A DNA stretch of 64,000 nucleotides from a virus. The position numbers and the translations under genes were made by a program. This document shows, piece after piece, positions 32,501 through 39,245 of this stretch. The stretch covers positions 59,006 to 123,005 of IMG/VR virus record IMGVR_UViG_3300032236_000679. The stretch is one strand, 5' to 3'. The notes beneath the pieces are model-generated. The model worked only from the letters and a program-made list of their open reading frames with translations, made no database searches and had not been told where the DNA came from. Within the stretch, counting starts at the first letter, position 1. Each line of letters starts with the position of its first letter.

Positions 32501-35439
32501 ACAGAACATTTGATGAAAATGGTTTCTTGAACATCTTAGGCGATCAAGCAATTGATACTAATCTATACAGCACATTTAAAGACAATCAACTGGGTATTAG
32601 ACCAGAAGACATGATTACTGATGGTGCTAGTTATGTTGACACATACAACAGTTATGCACCTGAAGAATTTGTTCCAGGTTTGATGATGGATAGTTTGGAT
32701 ATCAGAGTTAAGACTCTAACAGATATTCAAAGTTTCAAATCACCAGACATTGTTGTTGTTTCAAAGTATGCAGATGATATTACTTCAACTTTTAGTTTTG
32801 ATCCTAAGATCACTGACACTAAATTACCAGTTGGTGGAATTGAAGAATTAACTGTTGTAAACGATATAGCAGGTCTACAAATTGAAGGTGTTGATTATAC
32901 CGTTGATTGGAAAAATCAATCAATTACATTCTTCCATGCTCCCGCTATTCCCAGTGCAGTTTTCATTGTTATAATTGGCGCAAGTGGTCAAAAAATAATT
33001 GCAGATGCAAAATTCATTGGCGATGGTGAAACTACAGAATTTGAAATCGTTGATTCTGTTCTTGAAAATGTTCAGCAGGCATATGTTAAGGTTGATGGTG
33101 AAAAAGTCACTAACTGGTCACTGGCATCTGCAAGTTACGGCAGTCAGGACTACTTGGCCTTAGGATTTGGAAACACTGGATTTGAAGATCAATACTGGGA
33201 TCAAAATAGATTCCCAGTTGCGTTAACTTGGCAACCATTACATGATTATTTCACTGATGAATTTGTCAGTTATGGTGCTGCAACTTTCAGAGTTGTGCGT
33301 CCATTTACAAGCAAATATGAATTTGACACAGATAATCTAATAAGTGCAAGTAGAACATTTATCAGATTCCTACGTCCACCCGCTAAAGATTCTGTAATTC
33401 AAATTCACTTGTTTGATTTAAATCTAGCCATTAAGGCATATAGTGAAATTGTAAATCAAGAAGTTGTATTGCCCAGTGATTTCCAACAGGGAACAGCAGG
33501 ATTTGAAATTAAACTTCAAGAGCCTGTTCAATATTTGCAACCATGGGAAGCAAGAATTGATGTTACAGTAAACGGTCTATACTTAGAACCTACTAATCAA
33601 GCATACTATTCTGGCAATGGTAAAACAAAGAATTACTCTTTACCTAAAACTAGAAACGTGGATGTTAATGTAATAACAAATTCTGATATTGTTGCAATTG
33701 TAGACGGAGTAGTTAAACTAAATCCATCTGAATACACTGTCTTTAGAAATGGCATTGATGTTCCTGTTGTACAGTTTAATACTGCTCCAGCAGAGGGATC
33801 AAAAATTATTATTAGCAATAAGAGCACTTCAAACTATTATGTGTATAACGAAGACTCTATCTTAATTAAACCATCTTACCCATTATTTCCCAATGATAAG
33901 ATAAAGATTAAGATTTATAGTAATCATGATCAGTATGACACAAGATCTCAAGTATTCAGTGCTGTTAATAATAATGAAACTTCGGTTCAAGTTCAAAATT
34001 TCTCAGGATGGGATTCAATTGCTTATGATTCAGTGAATTATGTCGAGCAAGGATTAGTAGATGGTACACCTACTATTAGTCCTTTTGCAGTACATCATCG
34101 TGATGTGATAACTGGAACAACATCAACTGCTGTAACTGATTATGGCTTTGCTGATGGCGCCACAGTTGGATTTGACACTTTAACTTGGGACACAAATCAA
34201 GTTACCTATGTAACTGATTATCACTTGGATCTTCCTCTACAAGGTACTGCTGAAGTTAAGATAAATGGAGTAATTAAATCCTTCTTAACAGATTATACTG
34301 TTCCAGATGTTGCAACTATTCACTTCTTATCAAAAGTATTAACAACTGACACTATTACAATTGTTGATCAGTATGATACATTGATTTCAGTAGTTTCTAA
34401 GTTTACAACAACAACTGCAATTGATATCAATGCTCTTAACATAATGGTTGATAACATTCAGTTGATTAGAAATGTTGATTATACACTAACATCTGCATAT
34501 CAAATTAACTTTAATACAGCAACAGTTCAAATCTTACCATCTGCTTACTTGCAAGTATTCTCACAAACTACTGTTGCTGATCCTGCTGCAAGTTTTGGAT
34601 GGGATGATGAATATACTATTACAATTGAACCTGCTGGTACTGTTGTAAGTCTAGGATTTGATCTCAATGGTTGGGACAAGAGTGTATGGGATAATGAAAG
34701 AACTAATACTATTGCGGCTCCAACTTACACCTTAAGTAGACCTGTTAATAATATTAACAATATCACAGTTGCACTAAACGGTGTAGATTTGAATGCATAT
34801 TATGATTATGTATTAACTACTCCAACACTGTTAAGATTGAATCCTGATTTGTCAATTACAGCAAATGATATAGTACTAGTTTCACATATCAGCGAAGATT
34901 CAAGAATACAAAATATTGAATTTAGAATCTTCAAAGGTATTGCTGACACTTACGAATACTTGGCAATTGGAGATACAACTACAACAACACTAAGCCAAGA
35001 TCTATATCAAACTGATGAGTGGATATATGTAACCGACATCAGTATATTCAGTAATCCAGATCCTGCACAGTCAAAGCCTGGTATTGTTTATATAAACGGT
35101 GAAAGAATTACTTTCTATATACTGGATATTATGAACAAGAGATTGGGTCAGTTGCGTCGTGGTACACAGGGAACAGGTACTCCAGTTGTTCATGATGCTG
35201 GCTTAAGAGTATACGATGGCGGATCACACACTGAAATTCCAGAATCGAGAGATCAATATACTGTTGCTGATCAAGATATTATCTTAATTAGTAAGAAAGG
35301 CAACGAGCATTTGGTACAAAATGGACAGATTTATCGTCGTGGTAAACTTTGGTTAGATCCTGGAAAAACTACGCCTGCTAATGGAACCGGTATATTGAAT
35401 TCAAATACAATACAAGCAAAATTCTTAAAGGCAATATAA
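20503..35439 (+). CDS. Giant 4978-residue baseplate/tail protein in the gp7 position
   Basis: One uninterrupted frame of 14.9 kb, directly after gp6, where T4 has gp7 (1032 residues). The N-terminus (RFLNATVDQLIQEPRMTSIY, YGYIGRQ) looks like a baseplate wedge attachment region. Between about residues 2310 and 2980, FG-GAP/integrin-propeller-like repeats occur (NFGNGISMKSTEDVMAVGAP, DQFGYDVTSSQDGTWVAVSA, YFGTGIALTKNWAIV). At about 1900, 2765, 3791, 3844, 3889 and 4241 there are W-x(5)-Y-x(5)-V-x-Y/H-x(3)-Y/F modules resembling carbohydrate-binding type 5/12 units. The C-terminal third has repeated GDGET/GNGKT beta modules. It is probably a very large baseplate arm with adhesive surfaces. It ends overlapping the next ATG (TAATG). 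Confidence 0.75.
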   Translation: MVKKSLDNVPKINQSTKNKKLSNEFLPTVFRTNTNRRFLNATVDQLIQEPRMTSIYGYIGRQDISPNYKPEDAYVRETESYSQFYQLEPGLVINQRIAGTNRFKKTNAYNYVDLLNGIALQGGINTDHSRLFSNEYYNYEGFVDLDKLINYSKYYWVPTGPKTLEVNGYNADQNKTEVIFLENLTVRRPVEPNTTGNAIANKPVGLIGYQFDQISNKVNPTLNLVRGRTYTFDVDQLGHSFWIQTEPGLGEGIGYQENIFKREVYGVDNNGAEIGKVTFRVPFSDEQYGIETLSKFTDVDLVTDIAYTDIQGVSYEEFIKTNTIDGTRSLTTKKIVMINKDPASWGDVVEDQRYGIWQLQNNNGILNLAFVSAWPTGTKIFVKEGRQYGNVNVVKNSQGIIFKEPYITAKLDTLYYQDGVDASVFGEIRLINIDPEQATINIETRVLNQSSYTSPNNVEFTNGLKVVFRGYVQPTEYAGKEYVVEGVGTGIKLIPWDNLITPDPNNPNLGDGYDAETEAYDTINYDLALNAPLRKDYVVINRASIDGNAWSRTNRWFHEDVIRYASTFNNPTAAVVLDNAFRGIRPIIEFDANLQLFNHGNKFAGQVTAIDTTVTDIANQVEGYSPYVLIDSNGNYFSDNVALENGTYVIFTQERYENTKGRIYQVSNIIPHVPAQRTKLTTQFAPNNTTLLHLNDVSYLYINMKVSGTGILPNTVIKSIDSINSIVTLSQPVVDVTRGTTITFDSNNKQVHLIPVHDMVEGETVVAVSGAKRQNYVYWWHNGNWQYAQQKTSLNQAPLFDIFTLDGISFGNGDYYPSTTFAGSKLFGYREGTGTRDSELGFPLSFRSIGNIGDIVFENYYDTEQFHYSLNQTDQIVDVSTGYAHENNPADLTFKLRNNWIKIKDFSKQYIQKKFIASDAHKNNFLIDVKFNQNSQNEKSLFVYVNGTELTYSQDYTLLGQKNHVYVSLNSDLTTGDVLVVRIFGTPNSSKEIYTLPKNLTDNSLNETFTSLTLGQIRNHLVEIADNSLLFKGEAAGVNNFRDIDYKRVPGRILQHSAGVHIAQLFFNNETTNIVKAIEYSRKAYRNFKNQFFSLLSSMEFDNFDDPRACLDQLFDEISFNATMDQSFYYTDMLPVGSNSFTFNEYLIADTNYKKFNVINTFDIQNPNYRSVLVYQKKSNSNYGVQLLKDTDYTFDGYQIDILTTLDINDNIIIYEYESTKGCMVPATPTKLGLYPKFTPGLYLDDTYLGRQEQDGTYTRFPRPMIQGHDGSKIAAFNDFRDAIIVEFEQRVYNNLNVEYINDPAISFNGVEPGAFRNTEYSMDEWTRLLSGSFLEWAGSNSVDVFNNLFTNNARSNDPFSFNYSQGVDAIYNEGVPGYWRGIYKYFFDTDRPHTHPWEMFGFSQKPAWWEARYGAAPYTSGNEILWKDAEVGLIYQHGYDAYIDSRYARPGATKIIPVDEHGTLLAPISSVVINLKTQTASSSWRFGDQSPQETAWRRSSDYPYSIIEAWALAKPAQFCTWSLNRHDLIRVDALDQIINPTTGKRNITLAISDEDKYIPGSNIWLRDRLAGLNIDVQTNFVEIFENLGINLVYKMSSYTDKNYIEVIAEQASPNSTNSGIIVPKENYDIVLTKSAPVGLSTYSAVIIKKSGGVFSVYGSDNNKPYFTIIPRKFNGNFYNIKVSQSTAIVRVDDEETIDIIPYGQQFTSKQQIVDFLISYGAYLQSIGFTFGTINPNETEIQFSNSTRDWANSSKQFLYWTEQGWDDSVVISLTPAGTQINFNSGFGVVDDLTNSYSGVRLSNSDDRILQTKEYSTFREGTNFNLVVRDQTKGIHLVDLYTVAYEHTLVFDNVTVFNDIIYQPNLGNRQYRMKVNGFKTRDWDGSLYAPGFLVNHRDVELWQPITDYYKGDIVEHKNAFFTAKYFIPGAPKFKEMDWLPVNSELLGKKLIPNMAFNAQQFENFYDVDTFDVNSTADMQARNSTGFVPRNYLDDLGLNTISQHKFYLGMIREKGTNAVLNAFLRAKLPYVDNNVSVTEQYAVRLASYGGINDVSDVELSLANSTKLNGSIVVEFIDNNETKSTLWNSYRPKDLLIKPANYDKNFFSLTESYPLQVGTGGPVLPQDVDTSVFDIQKIYNLSMGGLGFDMTEGYGEGSRIWVASDLENKWNVYRLCGNENIVITSVSVINNTNELEFTTDRPHGLKFNDNILIKKGIATGKISVNMSGFYRINSVGPTVFRTPIYTGAVTTSGKMNAMLYKLKSVRYQDRTAFSSDLPPGGWKTGDKAWINGSEGNWELLNLQTNYFLSQTLTPIFSGDSDNFGNGISMKSTEDVMAVGAPGKDSGAVYIYNKNYYGVWSVSQSIIPENTVANDFGFSVNCNDKNLVITGAPASNSNKGLAYVLKVNNVDSNVLFQVLNPAGLNSGDQFGYDVTSSQDGTWVAVSAPSDNTVYIYKFNKISTPALYSYVAESATEFELPSILLGTGIAADAVKVYLNERILIPSVEYSISGNNVELSISTNNNDVVNIVYEDYYKLITSFSNTEAAGSFGYSIDFNKDGTELAIGAPYLVNPANSNSTNFGAVYLFERTIETFITPSYDKTTLSSAEFASVSSVTLENTPVEPVVYVNGELDTSHSINGKVVTFTNGNLTRSVGYDSIVTVESNTFRLLETKRFGTDQANLYYGSKVKICPTSCSLYVGAKGYNVIQEKSQFLNNGAVVRYVNEARSYGTITTQKNIPTVTGGHSIRINGMKITFTGTNMGDGRTIINWTANTSYLTTNFVRYNSIIYKPTQNFTSGSSFSSTYLTPYRLTIDEIVADINAVKIPGITATKVKNMITISSDSMLAHNKIIINTTDLGTALDDLGLTVFKYYQFIGAQSNQSYTNFGNQFTLDASGNRLLISATQTDNIKVTTFDKGNTTFDAKSTRVYTATYRSGSAYLYEYQGDEYETPSTHGNFAYAQTFNTSKMSTNDYFGTGIALTKNWAIVTALGDGTKAGTVYTYQNKTGAYNWNVERSKLDPVDSRKIARAYLYNDNTKELIADLPVIDPEHGIPVPEAAEQLKYIVNYDPAVYTNSPNTFTFAVDVRSSWAEEHVGQLWWDTNQIKYAEWNQGDLITRFSNWGLSVPNSFASVYEWIESSMTPSEWNVANPTTPSLYTAGEVYSIRVVIDPVTLAPTNKYYFWVANSNANYGMERRDSAIMLQDLIANPRKNDNQPFISVIGTNAIALFNCQDLVDNDTRLHITMHKNQYVNPVHTEWTMFDDGSDLGIASEFLDRLNDSLAGIDNAGKIVPDLSLSEKQRYGLEIRPRQTTFVDNFSARNTWISNVNAVFARYPMVLLRETSILESYDLPPEVDGTSIKLEVSTEIELTYLNKSFYNIGDKILIANDSTVGGWSLRELAPSSFDSTVLEWKIVKVKSYDLRDYWTYSDWYSPNISRTVAVDKIVDYDYEIADINPLVGQIIKVKNGTGGNWKLVLVRANSLELVAQQNSTIQLTKSLYDNISAGFGIDNQSFEIKGFAKDNALEFRKIFDITVNKLLNKELRAEFKSIMTAMFDDITTQFKQNDWLMKTSLVNVKNEVRSLNQIPVYVKENADTVLNFIEEVKPFHTKVKEYINSYNQLDLAGFDTTDFDLPSYFNKNTQRYRQPQLKKVYNEELGRWVDTPNVVDTGIWYIDPLDPTQTLQNTKAVYQPWIDNHKYQILYVDLDNAGTGYKQNDTTVVIRGDGRGATAEAFVKNGSIYAINVTNTGYNYTYATIEILGSGTGATAYAKLGNGKARTFSTTIKFDRFTYQTSTKEWAPNTSYSLTDLITYNGSVYRLATDTNLIDLQSTGITTGDKFSFDNLIELVVKVWEPHKKYAKDTIIVYNHVPYVALTDFTSGRYFEYNTDVTVTNSISWQPATYYAVNTVVSYNGVAYKVISNFTSPNSFTLDNLLTVYDIAKYPGGYFDDAASRVWSYYNPKSGMPGKDLAQVMSGVEYPGVNVIGPTFDQKLGFGFELYERIAYDDRTFDENGFLNILGDQAIDTNLYSTFKDNQLGIRPEDMITDGASYVDTYNSYAPEEFVPGLMMDSLDIRVKTLTDIQSFKSPDIVVVSKYADDITSTFSFDPKITDTKLPVGGIEELTVVNDIAGLQIEGVDYTVDWKNQSITFFHAPAIPSAVFIVIIGASGQKIIADAKFIGDGETTEFEIVDSVLENVQQAYVKVDGEKVTNWSLASASYGSQDYLALGFGNTGFEDQYWDQNRFPVALTWQPLHDYFTDEFVSYGAATFRVVRPFTSKYEFDTDNLISASRTFIRFLRPPAKDSVIQIHLFDLNLAIKAYSEIVNQEVVLPSDFQQGTAGFEIKLQEPVQYLQPWEARIDVTVNGLYLEPTNQAYYSGNGKTKNYSLPKTRNVDVNVITNSDIVAIVDGVVKLNPSEYTVFRNGIDVPVVQFNTAPAEGSKIIISNKSTSNYYVYNEDSILIKPSYPLFPNDKIKIKIYSNHDQYDTRSQVFSAVNNNETSVQVQNFSGWDSIAYDSVNYVEQGLVDGTPTISPFAVHHRDVITGTTSTAVTDYGFADGATVGFDTLTWDTNQVTYVTDYHLDLPLQGTAEVKINGVIKSFLTDYTVPDVATIHFLSKVLTTDTITIVDQYDTLISVVSKFTTTTAIDINALNIMVDNIQLIRNVDYTLTSAYQINFNTATVQILPSAYLQVFSQTTVADPAASFGWDDEYTITIEPAGTVVSLGFDLNGWDKSVWDNERTNTIAAPTYTLSRPVNNINNITVALNGVDLNAYYDYVLTTPTLLRLNPDLSITANDIVLVSHISEDSRIQNIEFRIFKGIADTYEYLAIGDTTTTTLSQDLYQTDEWIYVTDISIFSNPDPAQSKPGIVYINGERITFYILDIMNKRLGQLRRGTQGTGTPVVHDAGLRVYDGGSHTEIPESRDQYTVADQDIILISKKGNEHLVQNGQIYRRGKLWLDPGKTTPANGTGILNSNTIQAKFLKAI

Positions 35440-36113
35440 TGGAAGACAAAAATCAGTCGAAATCTATTGTAATAAATAAAGAACAGCAAGAGAAAAAACC
35501 AATGACTAAACCTGATGAGAATACCGGAGTCAGAATTGAAGGACATATCAAAATATGGGATCCTGGTACTGGCGAGGAGTTTATTAATAAAAGAAATGCA
35601 ATTCATTACGAAAACTTCAGTGAAGCACTAGCAATGAGCATTGGAAATCAGGGAGAAGCCTGGATACACGAAATGGTTTTTGGTAATGGCGGTACAAGCG
35701 TTGACCCAACTGGTGTTATAACTTATTTGCCAACTAATACAACAGGCAGTAATTCAACTTTATACAATCAAACTTATAACAAAGTTATCGATTCAAATAG
35801 CACATACAATACAGATCCCACCAGAAATAAAATTGAAGTTCGTCATATTCCAGGAACAGTTTACACTGACGTTTTAGTTACTTGCTTATTAGATTACGGC
35901 GAGCCTGCTGATCAAGCAGCATTTGATAACAGTACAACTTACGGCGACAGTTATGTTTTTGATGAACTTGGGCTCAAGAGTTTTTCATTAAATGGTATTG
36001 ATATGGGTAAATTGCTAACTCACGTAATTTTTCACCCTGTACAAAAGTCACTTAATAGACTAATTCAAATTGATTATACTGTAAGAATACAAACATTAAC
36101 CACCCTAACCTAA
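35439..36113 (+). CDS. Conserved baseplate/tail structural protein (gp8 position)
   Basis: A 224-residue protein starting inside the stop of the giant gene. A short basic N-terminus precedes a conserved region: AIHYENFSEALAMSIGNQ, EAWIHEMVFGNGG, IEVRHIPGTVYTDVLVTC and HPVQKSLNRLIQIDYTVRI. I recognise this as a virion protein common next to gp6/gp7 in environmental T4-like phages. By position it could be the gp8 wedge analogue or a fibre connector; no enzymatic motif is seen. Confidence 0.6.
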   Translation: MEDKNQSKSIVINKEQQEKKPMTKPDENTGVRIEGHIKIWDPGTGEEFINKRNAIHYENFSEALAMSIGNQGEAWIHEMVFGNGGTSVDPTGVITYLPTNTTGSNSTLYNQTYNKVIDSNSTYNTDPTRNKIEVRHIPGTVYTDVLVTCLLDYGEPADQAAFDNSTTYGDSYVFDELGLKSFSLNGIDMGKLLTHVIFHPVQKSLNRLIQIDYTVRIQTLTTLT

Positions 36114-36116
36114 CGC

Positions 36117-36124
36117 AATAAATA
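36117..36124 (+). promoter_or_regulatory. Late-type box AATAAATA
   Basis: CAATAAATATT immediately follows the gp8-position gene and lies 28 nt before the ATG at 36152. One base differs from T4 consensus. Confidence 0.5.
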
Positions 36125-36151
36125 TTTAAATGAAGGTTGAAAAGTAGAATT

Positions 36152-37057
36152 ATGCCATATTATATTAAACATACTGATGGAACCAATCTTGTTACTGTAG
36201 AAGACGGTACAGTAGATTCTACTTCAACTAGCATTACTTTAGTTGGTAAAAATTTCCCAACTTACGGTCAAACATTTAATCAAAATCTAGTTAGCATTCT
36301 AGAAAATTTTGCAAATTCAACTAATCCCGATCCTGCATTACTTGGTCAACTATGGTATGACAGCACTAACAAAACTATAAATTTTTATAGAGAAGGATCA
36401 ACAACTAACACTTGGCAGAAGATAGCCACAACAATTGAAAGCGCCACTGCACCTACTGATCCAAGAATGGGAGATTTGTGGTGGGATACTGTCAACAGCC
36501 AATTGAAAATATACGACACAAACTTTGCAGATTGGCAAACAATTGGACCTCAAACTACCAATAATGGTAGAATAAATGTATTGGGTACAAATAATTTTCA
36601 ACTTCAAGTAAATGGTAATACGTCATTTGAAATTGATCTTTATGGAGCAATTAAAAAAGCATATACCCCTTGTATGTTTGGATATGATAATACATCCAGT
36701 TCTAATTTATACAGTTTGTCATTGACTAGTTATAACACATGGGTTCCAATTGAATCAATTGATAGAACAAGCAATTTTAGTGCAGGCGTCTTTACTGCTA
36801 ATTCGTCAGGTATATATAGAGTTTCAGCAAGTGTAACTACATTAGGTGGTGCAGAAGTTAGATTATTGTGGCAAAAGAATCAAGTTGCTACACATATCAC
36901 CGCCAGAAACAATGTTACAGGAGTAAGTCAACTAACATGCAGTGGTTTTATAAGTGCAACCACTGGTGACACAATTCAATTGGTGTATGCTACAGATAAT
37001 ACAAACGTATATATTAGCAATGCTTATAGCACTTACCAAATAGAAATGGTAGGATAA
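36152..37057 (+). CDS. Tail-fibre-like protein with C1q/TNF-like C-terminal domain
   Basis: A 301-residue protein from ATG 36152; an upstream in-frame TTG at 36137 is less likely because the next gene starts with a homologous MTYSIYNT-type end. The N-terminal module (LVGKNFPTYGQTFNQNLVSI, LENFA, LGQLWYDSTN) is shared with the following gene and probably anchors the fibre. A second LWYD-like copy reads GDLWWDTVNSQLKIYD. The C-terminal 120 residues look like a C1q-type jelly-roll (SGIYRVSASVTTLGG, GDTIQLVYATD). Such domains trimerise and bind receptors. It is likely a short tail fibre or decoration. Confidence 0.65.
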   Translation: MPYYIKHTDGTNLVTVEDGTVDSTSTSITLVGKNFPTYGQTFNQNLVSILENFANSTNPDPALLGQLWYDSTNKTINFYREGSTTNTWQKIATTIESATAPTDPRMGDLWWDTVNSQLKIYDTNFADWQTIGPQTTNNGRINVLGTNNFQLQVNGNTSFEIDLYGAIKKAYTPCMFGYDNTSSSNLYSLSLTSYNTWVPIESIDRTSNFSAGVFTANSSGIYRVSASVTTLGGAEVRLLWQKNQVATHITARNNVTGVSQLTCSGFISATTGDTIQLVYATDNTNVYISNAYSTYQIEMVG

Positions 37058-37075
37058 AATATTATGAATCAATTA

Positions 37076-37083
37076 TATAAATA
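37076..37083 (+). promoter_or_regulatory. T4-type late promoter TATAAATA
   Basis: A perfect TATAAATA in the 47-nt gap between two fibre-like genes, 22 nt before the ATG at 37105. Confidence 0.75.
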
Positions 37084-37104
37084 CATTAAACGAGAGAATC
37101 AGCA

Positions 37105-39207
37105 ATGACTTATTCTATATATAACACGTCAAGTAGTGCAACATATACAATTACCGATGGAACAGTAAACATAGATACTGATCTTGGGCTTGTAGGTAAG
37201 GGTTACCTAGGATATGGTCCTACGATTAATCGAAATTTCCTTCAATTGCTTGAAAATTTTAGTGGTGCTACTGCTCCAGCAAAGCCCATTAAAGGACAAC
37301 TTTGGTACGATAGCCTTAACCAAGCAGTTAAGGTTTATAACGGTACTAGTTTTAGTGCAATTAGTGGTTCATCACTTACTGCTACAAACATCTCATTAAA
37401 TGGTGATTTAACAGTTAGTGGAAATGCTACATTCTACGGTGCGGTTACTTTACCTGCACTATCAGGTCTTACTGTTAATGGAACAGCAAATATCACTAAT
37501 GTACGCGGTGCTTTGGCTGGTCCGTTTAATGGCACAGTTGGCGCAATTACGCCAAACACTGGTGCTTTCACAACACTAACAGGTACAAGCGGCACATTTA
37601 CTACTCTTACTGCTACTACAGGATATCAGGGCGCAGCAAACGGACCACTAAATGGTACTGTTGGTGCTACTACTCCTAATACTGGCGCATTTACTACACT
37701 ATCAGCATCTACTAGCATTACAGCAGGTACTATTGGTATCTGGGCAGGTAATGCAACAATTACTGGCGTTACACTATCTGGCGTCTCAGCAGGTGCAACT
37801 GGTCCTCTCTTAGGTCCACATAACGGTACAGTTGGCGCAACTACTCCAAACACAGGCGCATTTACAACACTAACAGCAACTGGTACTTCCAATTTTGCAG
37901 GTACATTAAATGCTGCTACTGTAAACGCATTGAACATTGGTAATACTGGCGCAACATTTACTGGTACATTGAACGGCCCAGTCAACGGTCCATTTAACGG
38001 TACAGTTGGTGCAACTACTCCTAACACTGGTGCATTTACTACACTATCAGCAACAAATAGCATTGTAGTTGGTACATTGGGCATTTGGGCAGGTAACGCA
38101 ACAATTACTGGCGTTACACTATCTGGCGTATCTGCTGGTGCAACTGGCGTATTGAATGGTCCACATAATGGTACAGTTGGTGGTATTACACCTAATACTG
38201 GCGCATTTACTACACTTACTGCATCCACTAGTATCTCAGCAGGTACTATACAATTATGGGCTGGTAATAATACTATTACAGGTGCTACAATTTCTGGCCA
38301 GTCAAGCGGCGCAACAGGAACATTGCTAGGTCCACATAACGGTACAGTTGGTGCAACTACTCCAAACACAGGCGCATTTACAACACTGACAGCAACTAGC
38401 GGTTATCAGGGCGCAACAAGTGGCGATCATAATGGTACAGTTGGTGCAACTGTTGCTAACACAGGTTCATTTACTACGCTAGTAACTTCAGGAACTATTG
38501 CTTCAACTGGTAATATTGTTGCATTGGCAACTACATCATCAACTAGTGCAACAACTGGTTCATTGGTAGTTAGAGGTGGTGCAGGTATTGCAGGCGATAT
38601 CTACTGTGCAGGTACAATTTACGGTACTGTAAGTGGTAGTATCACAGTTAATAGAATTAATAACACTCCAATTGGTGACGTGACTCCTTCAACTGGTGGA
38701 TTTACTGTACTCACTGTTAATACAAATAGTGCTGCTGTAGCAATTGTTAATGGCGGAACTAACGGCATTGGTGATATTGGTACTAATGTTAAGTCATTTA
38801 ACACTATCTACGCTAAAGCATCAACTGCTGCATATGCTGACTTGGCAGAAATGTACGTGGCAGATGCTACTTATGAGCCTGGTACTGTTCTAGACTTTGG
38901 CGGTGCTGAAGAAGTAACAGTTAGTTCAAATGTTCGCAGCAAGAGAGTTGCAGGCGTTGTATCAACTCAGCCAGCATATTTGATGAATAGCCAAGCAAAA
39001 GGCGAGTTTGTAGTTGCTGTTGCGCTAACTGGTCGTGTACCTTGTAAGGTACGTGGTCCTGTTGCAAAGGGTGACTTACTTGTATCAGCAGGCGAAGGTT
39101 ATGCAATGGTAGATAACGATGCAGTTGCTGGTACTATTATTGGTAAAGCAGTACAAACTAACGCTGATGGCGACGGTGTCGTTGATGTTGTTGTAGGACG
39201 TTTTTAA
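37105..39207 (+). CDS. Repetitive tail-fibre protein
   Basis: A 700-residue protein. The N-terminal anchor resembles the previous gene (LVGKGYLGYGPTINRNFLQL, KGQLWYDSLNQAVKVYNG). The middle has seven copies of GTVGxxTPNTGAFTTL, plus one degenerate copy, interleaved with AGTIGIWAGNATITG-type segments; this predicts a repetitive beta fibre shaft. The C-terminal domain begins near KSFNTIYAKASTAAYADLAE and includes DLAEMYVAD, followed by a hydrophobic beta region (GRVPCKVRGPVAKGDLLVSA). The same type of tip is found in many marine phage fibres next to a peptidase S74-like region, but I see no clear chaperone catalytic Ser/Lys pair. Confidence 0.75.
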   Translation: MTYSIYNTSSSATYTITDGTVNIDTDLGLVGKGYLGYGPTINRNFLQLLENFSGATAPAKPIKGQLWYDSLNQAVKVYNGTSFSAISGSSLTATNISLNGDLTVSGNATFYGAVTLPALSGLTVNGTANITNVRGALAGPFNGTVGAITPNTGAFTTLTGTSGTFTTLTATTGYQGAANGPLNGTVGATTPNTGAFTTLSASTSITAGTIGIWAGNATITGVTLSGVSAGATGPLLGPHNGTVGATTPNTGAFTTLTATGTSNFAGTLNAATVNALNIGNTGATFTGTLNGPVNGPFNGTVGATTPNTGAFTTLSATNSIVVGTLGIWAGNATITGVTLSGVSAGATGVLNGPHNGTVGGITPNTGAFTTLTASTSISAGTIQLWAGNNTITGATISGQSSGATGTLLGPHNGTVGATTPNTGAFTTLTATSGYQGATSGDHNGTVGATVANTGSFTTLVTSGTIASTGNIVALATTSSTSATTGSLVVRGGAGIAGDIYCAGTIYGTVSGSITVNRINNTPIGDVTPSTGGFTVLTVNTNSAAVAIVNGGTNGIGDIGTNVKSFNTIYAKASTAAYADLAEMYVADATYEPGTVLDFGGAEEVTVSSNVRSKRVAGVVSTQPAYLMNSQAKGEFVVAVALTGRVPCKVRGPVAKGDLLVSAGEGYAMVDNDAVAGTIIGKAVQTNADGDGVVDVVVGRF

Positions 39208-39209
39208 TT

Positions 39210-39217
39210 GATAAATA
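39210..39217 (+). promoter_or_regulatory. Late-type box GATAAATA
   Basis: GATAAATAC occurs 2 nt after the fibre gene stop and 29 nt before the ATG at 39246. One base differs from TATAAATA. Confidence 0.5.
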
Positions 39218-39245
39218 CAACTAGATAAAGTGGGACGTAGAAGAA

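Noticed and set aside
37626-38369. 247-codon open frame on the minus strand opposite the fibre gene
   Set aside because: It is the antisense shadow of the GTVGxxTPNTGAF repeats; the Pro/Val-rich product follows from repeat composition, and there is no ribosome-binding site or context.
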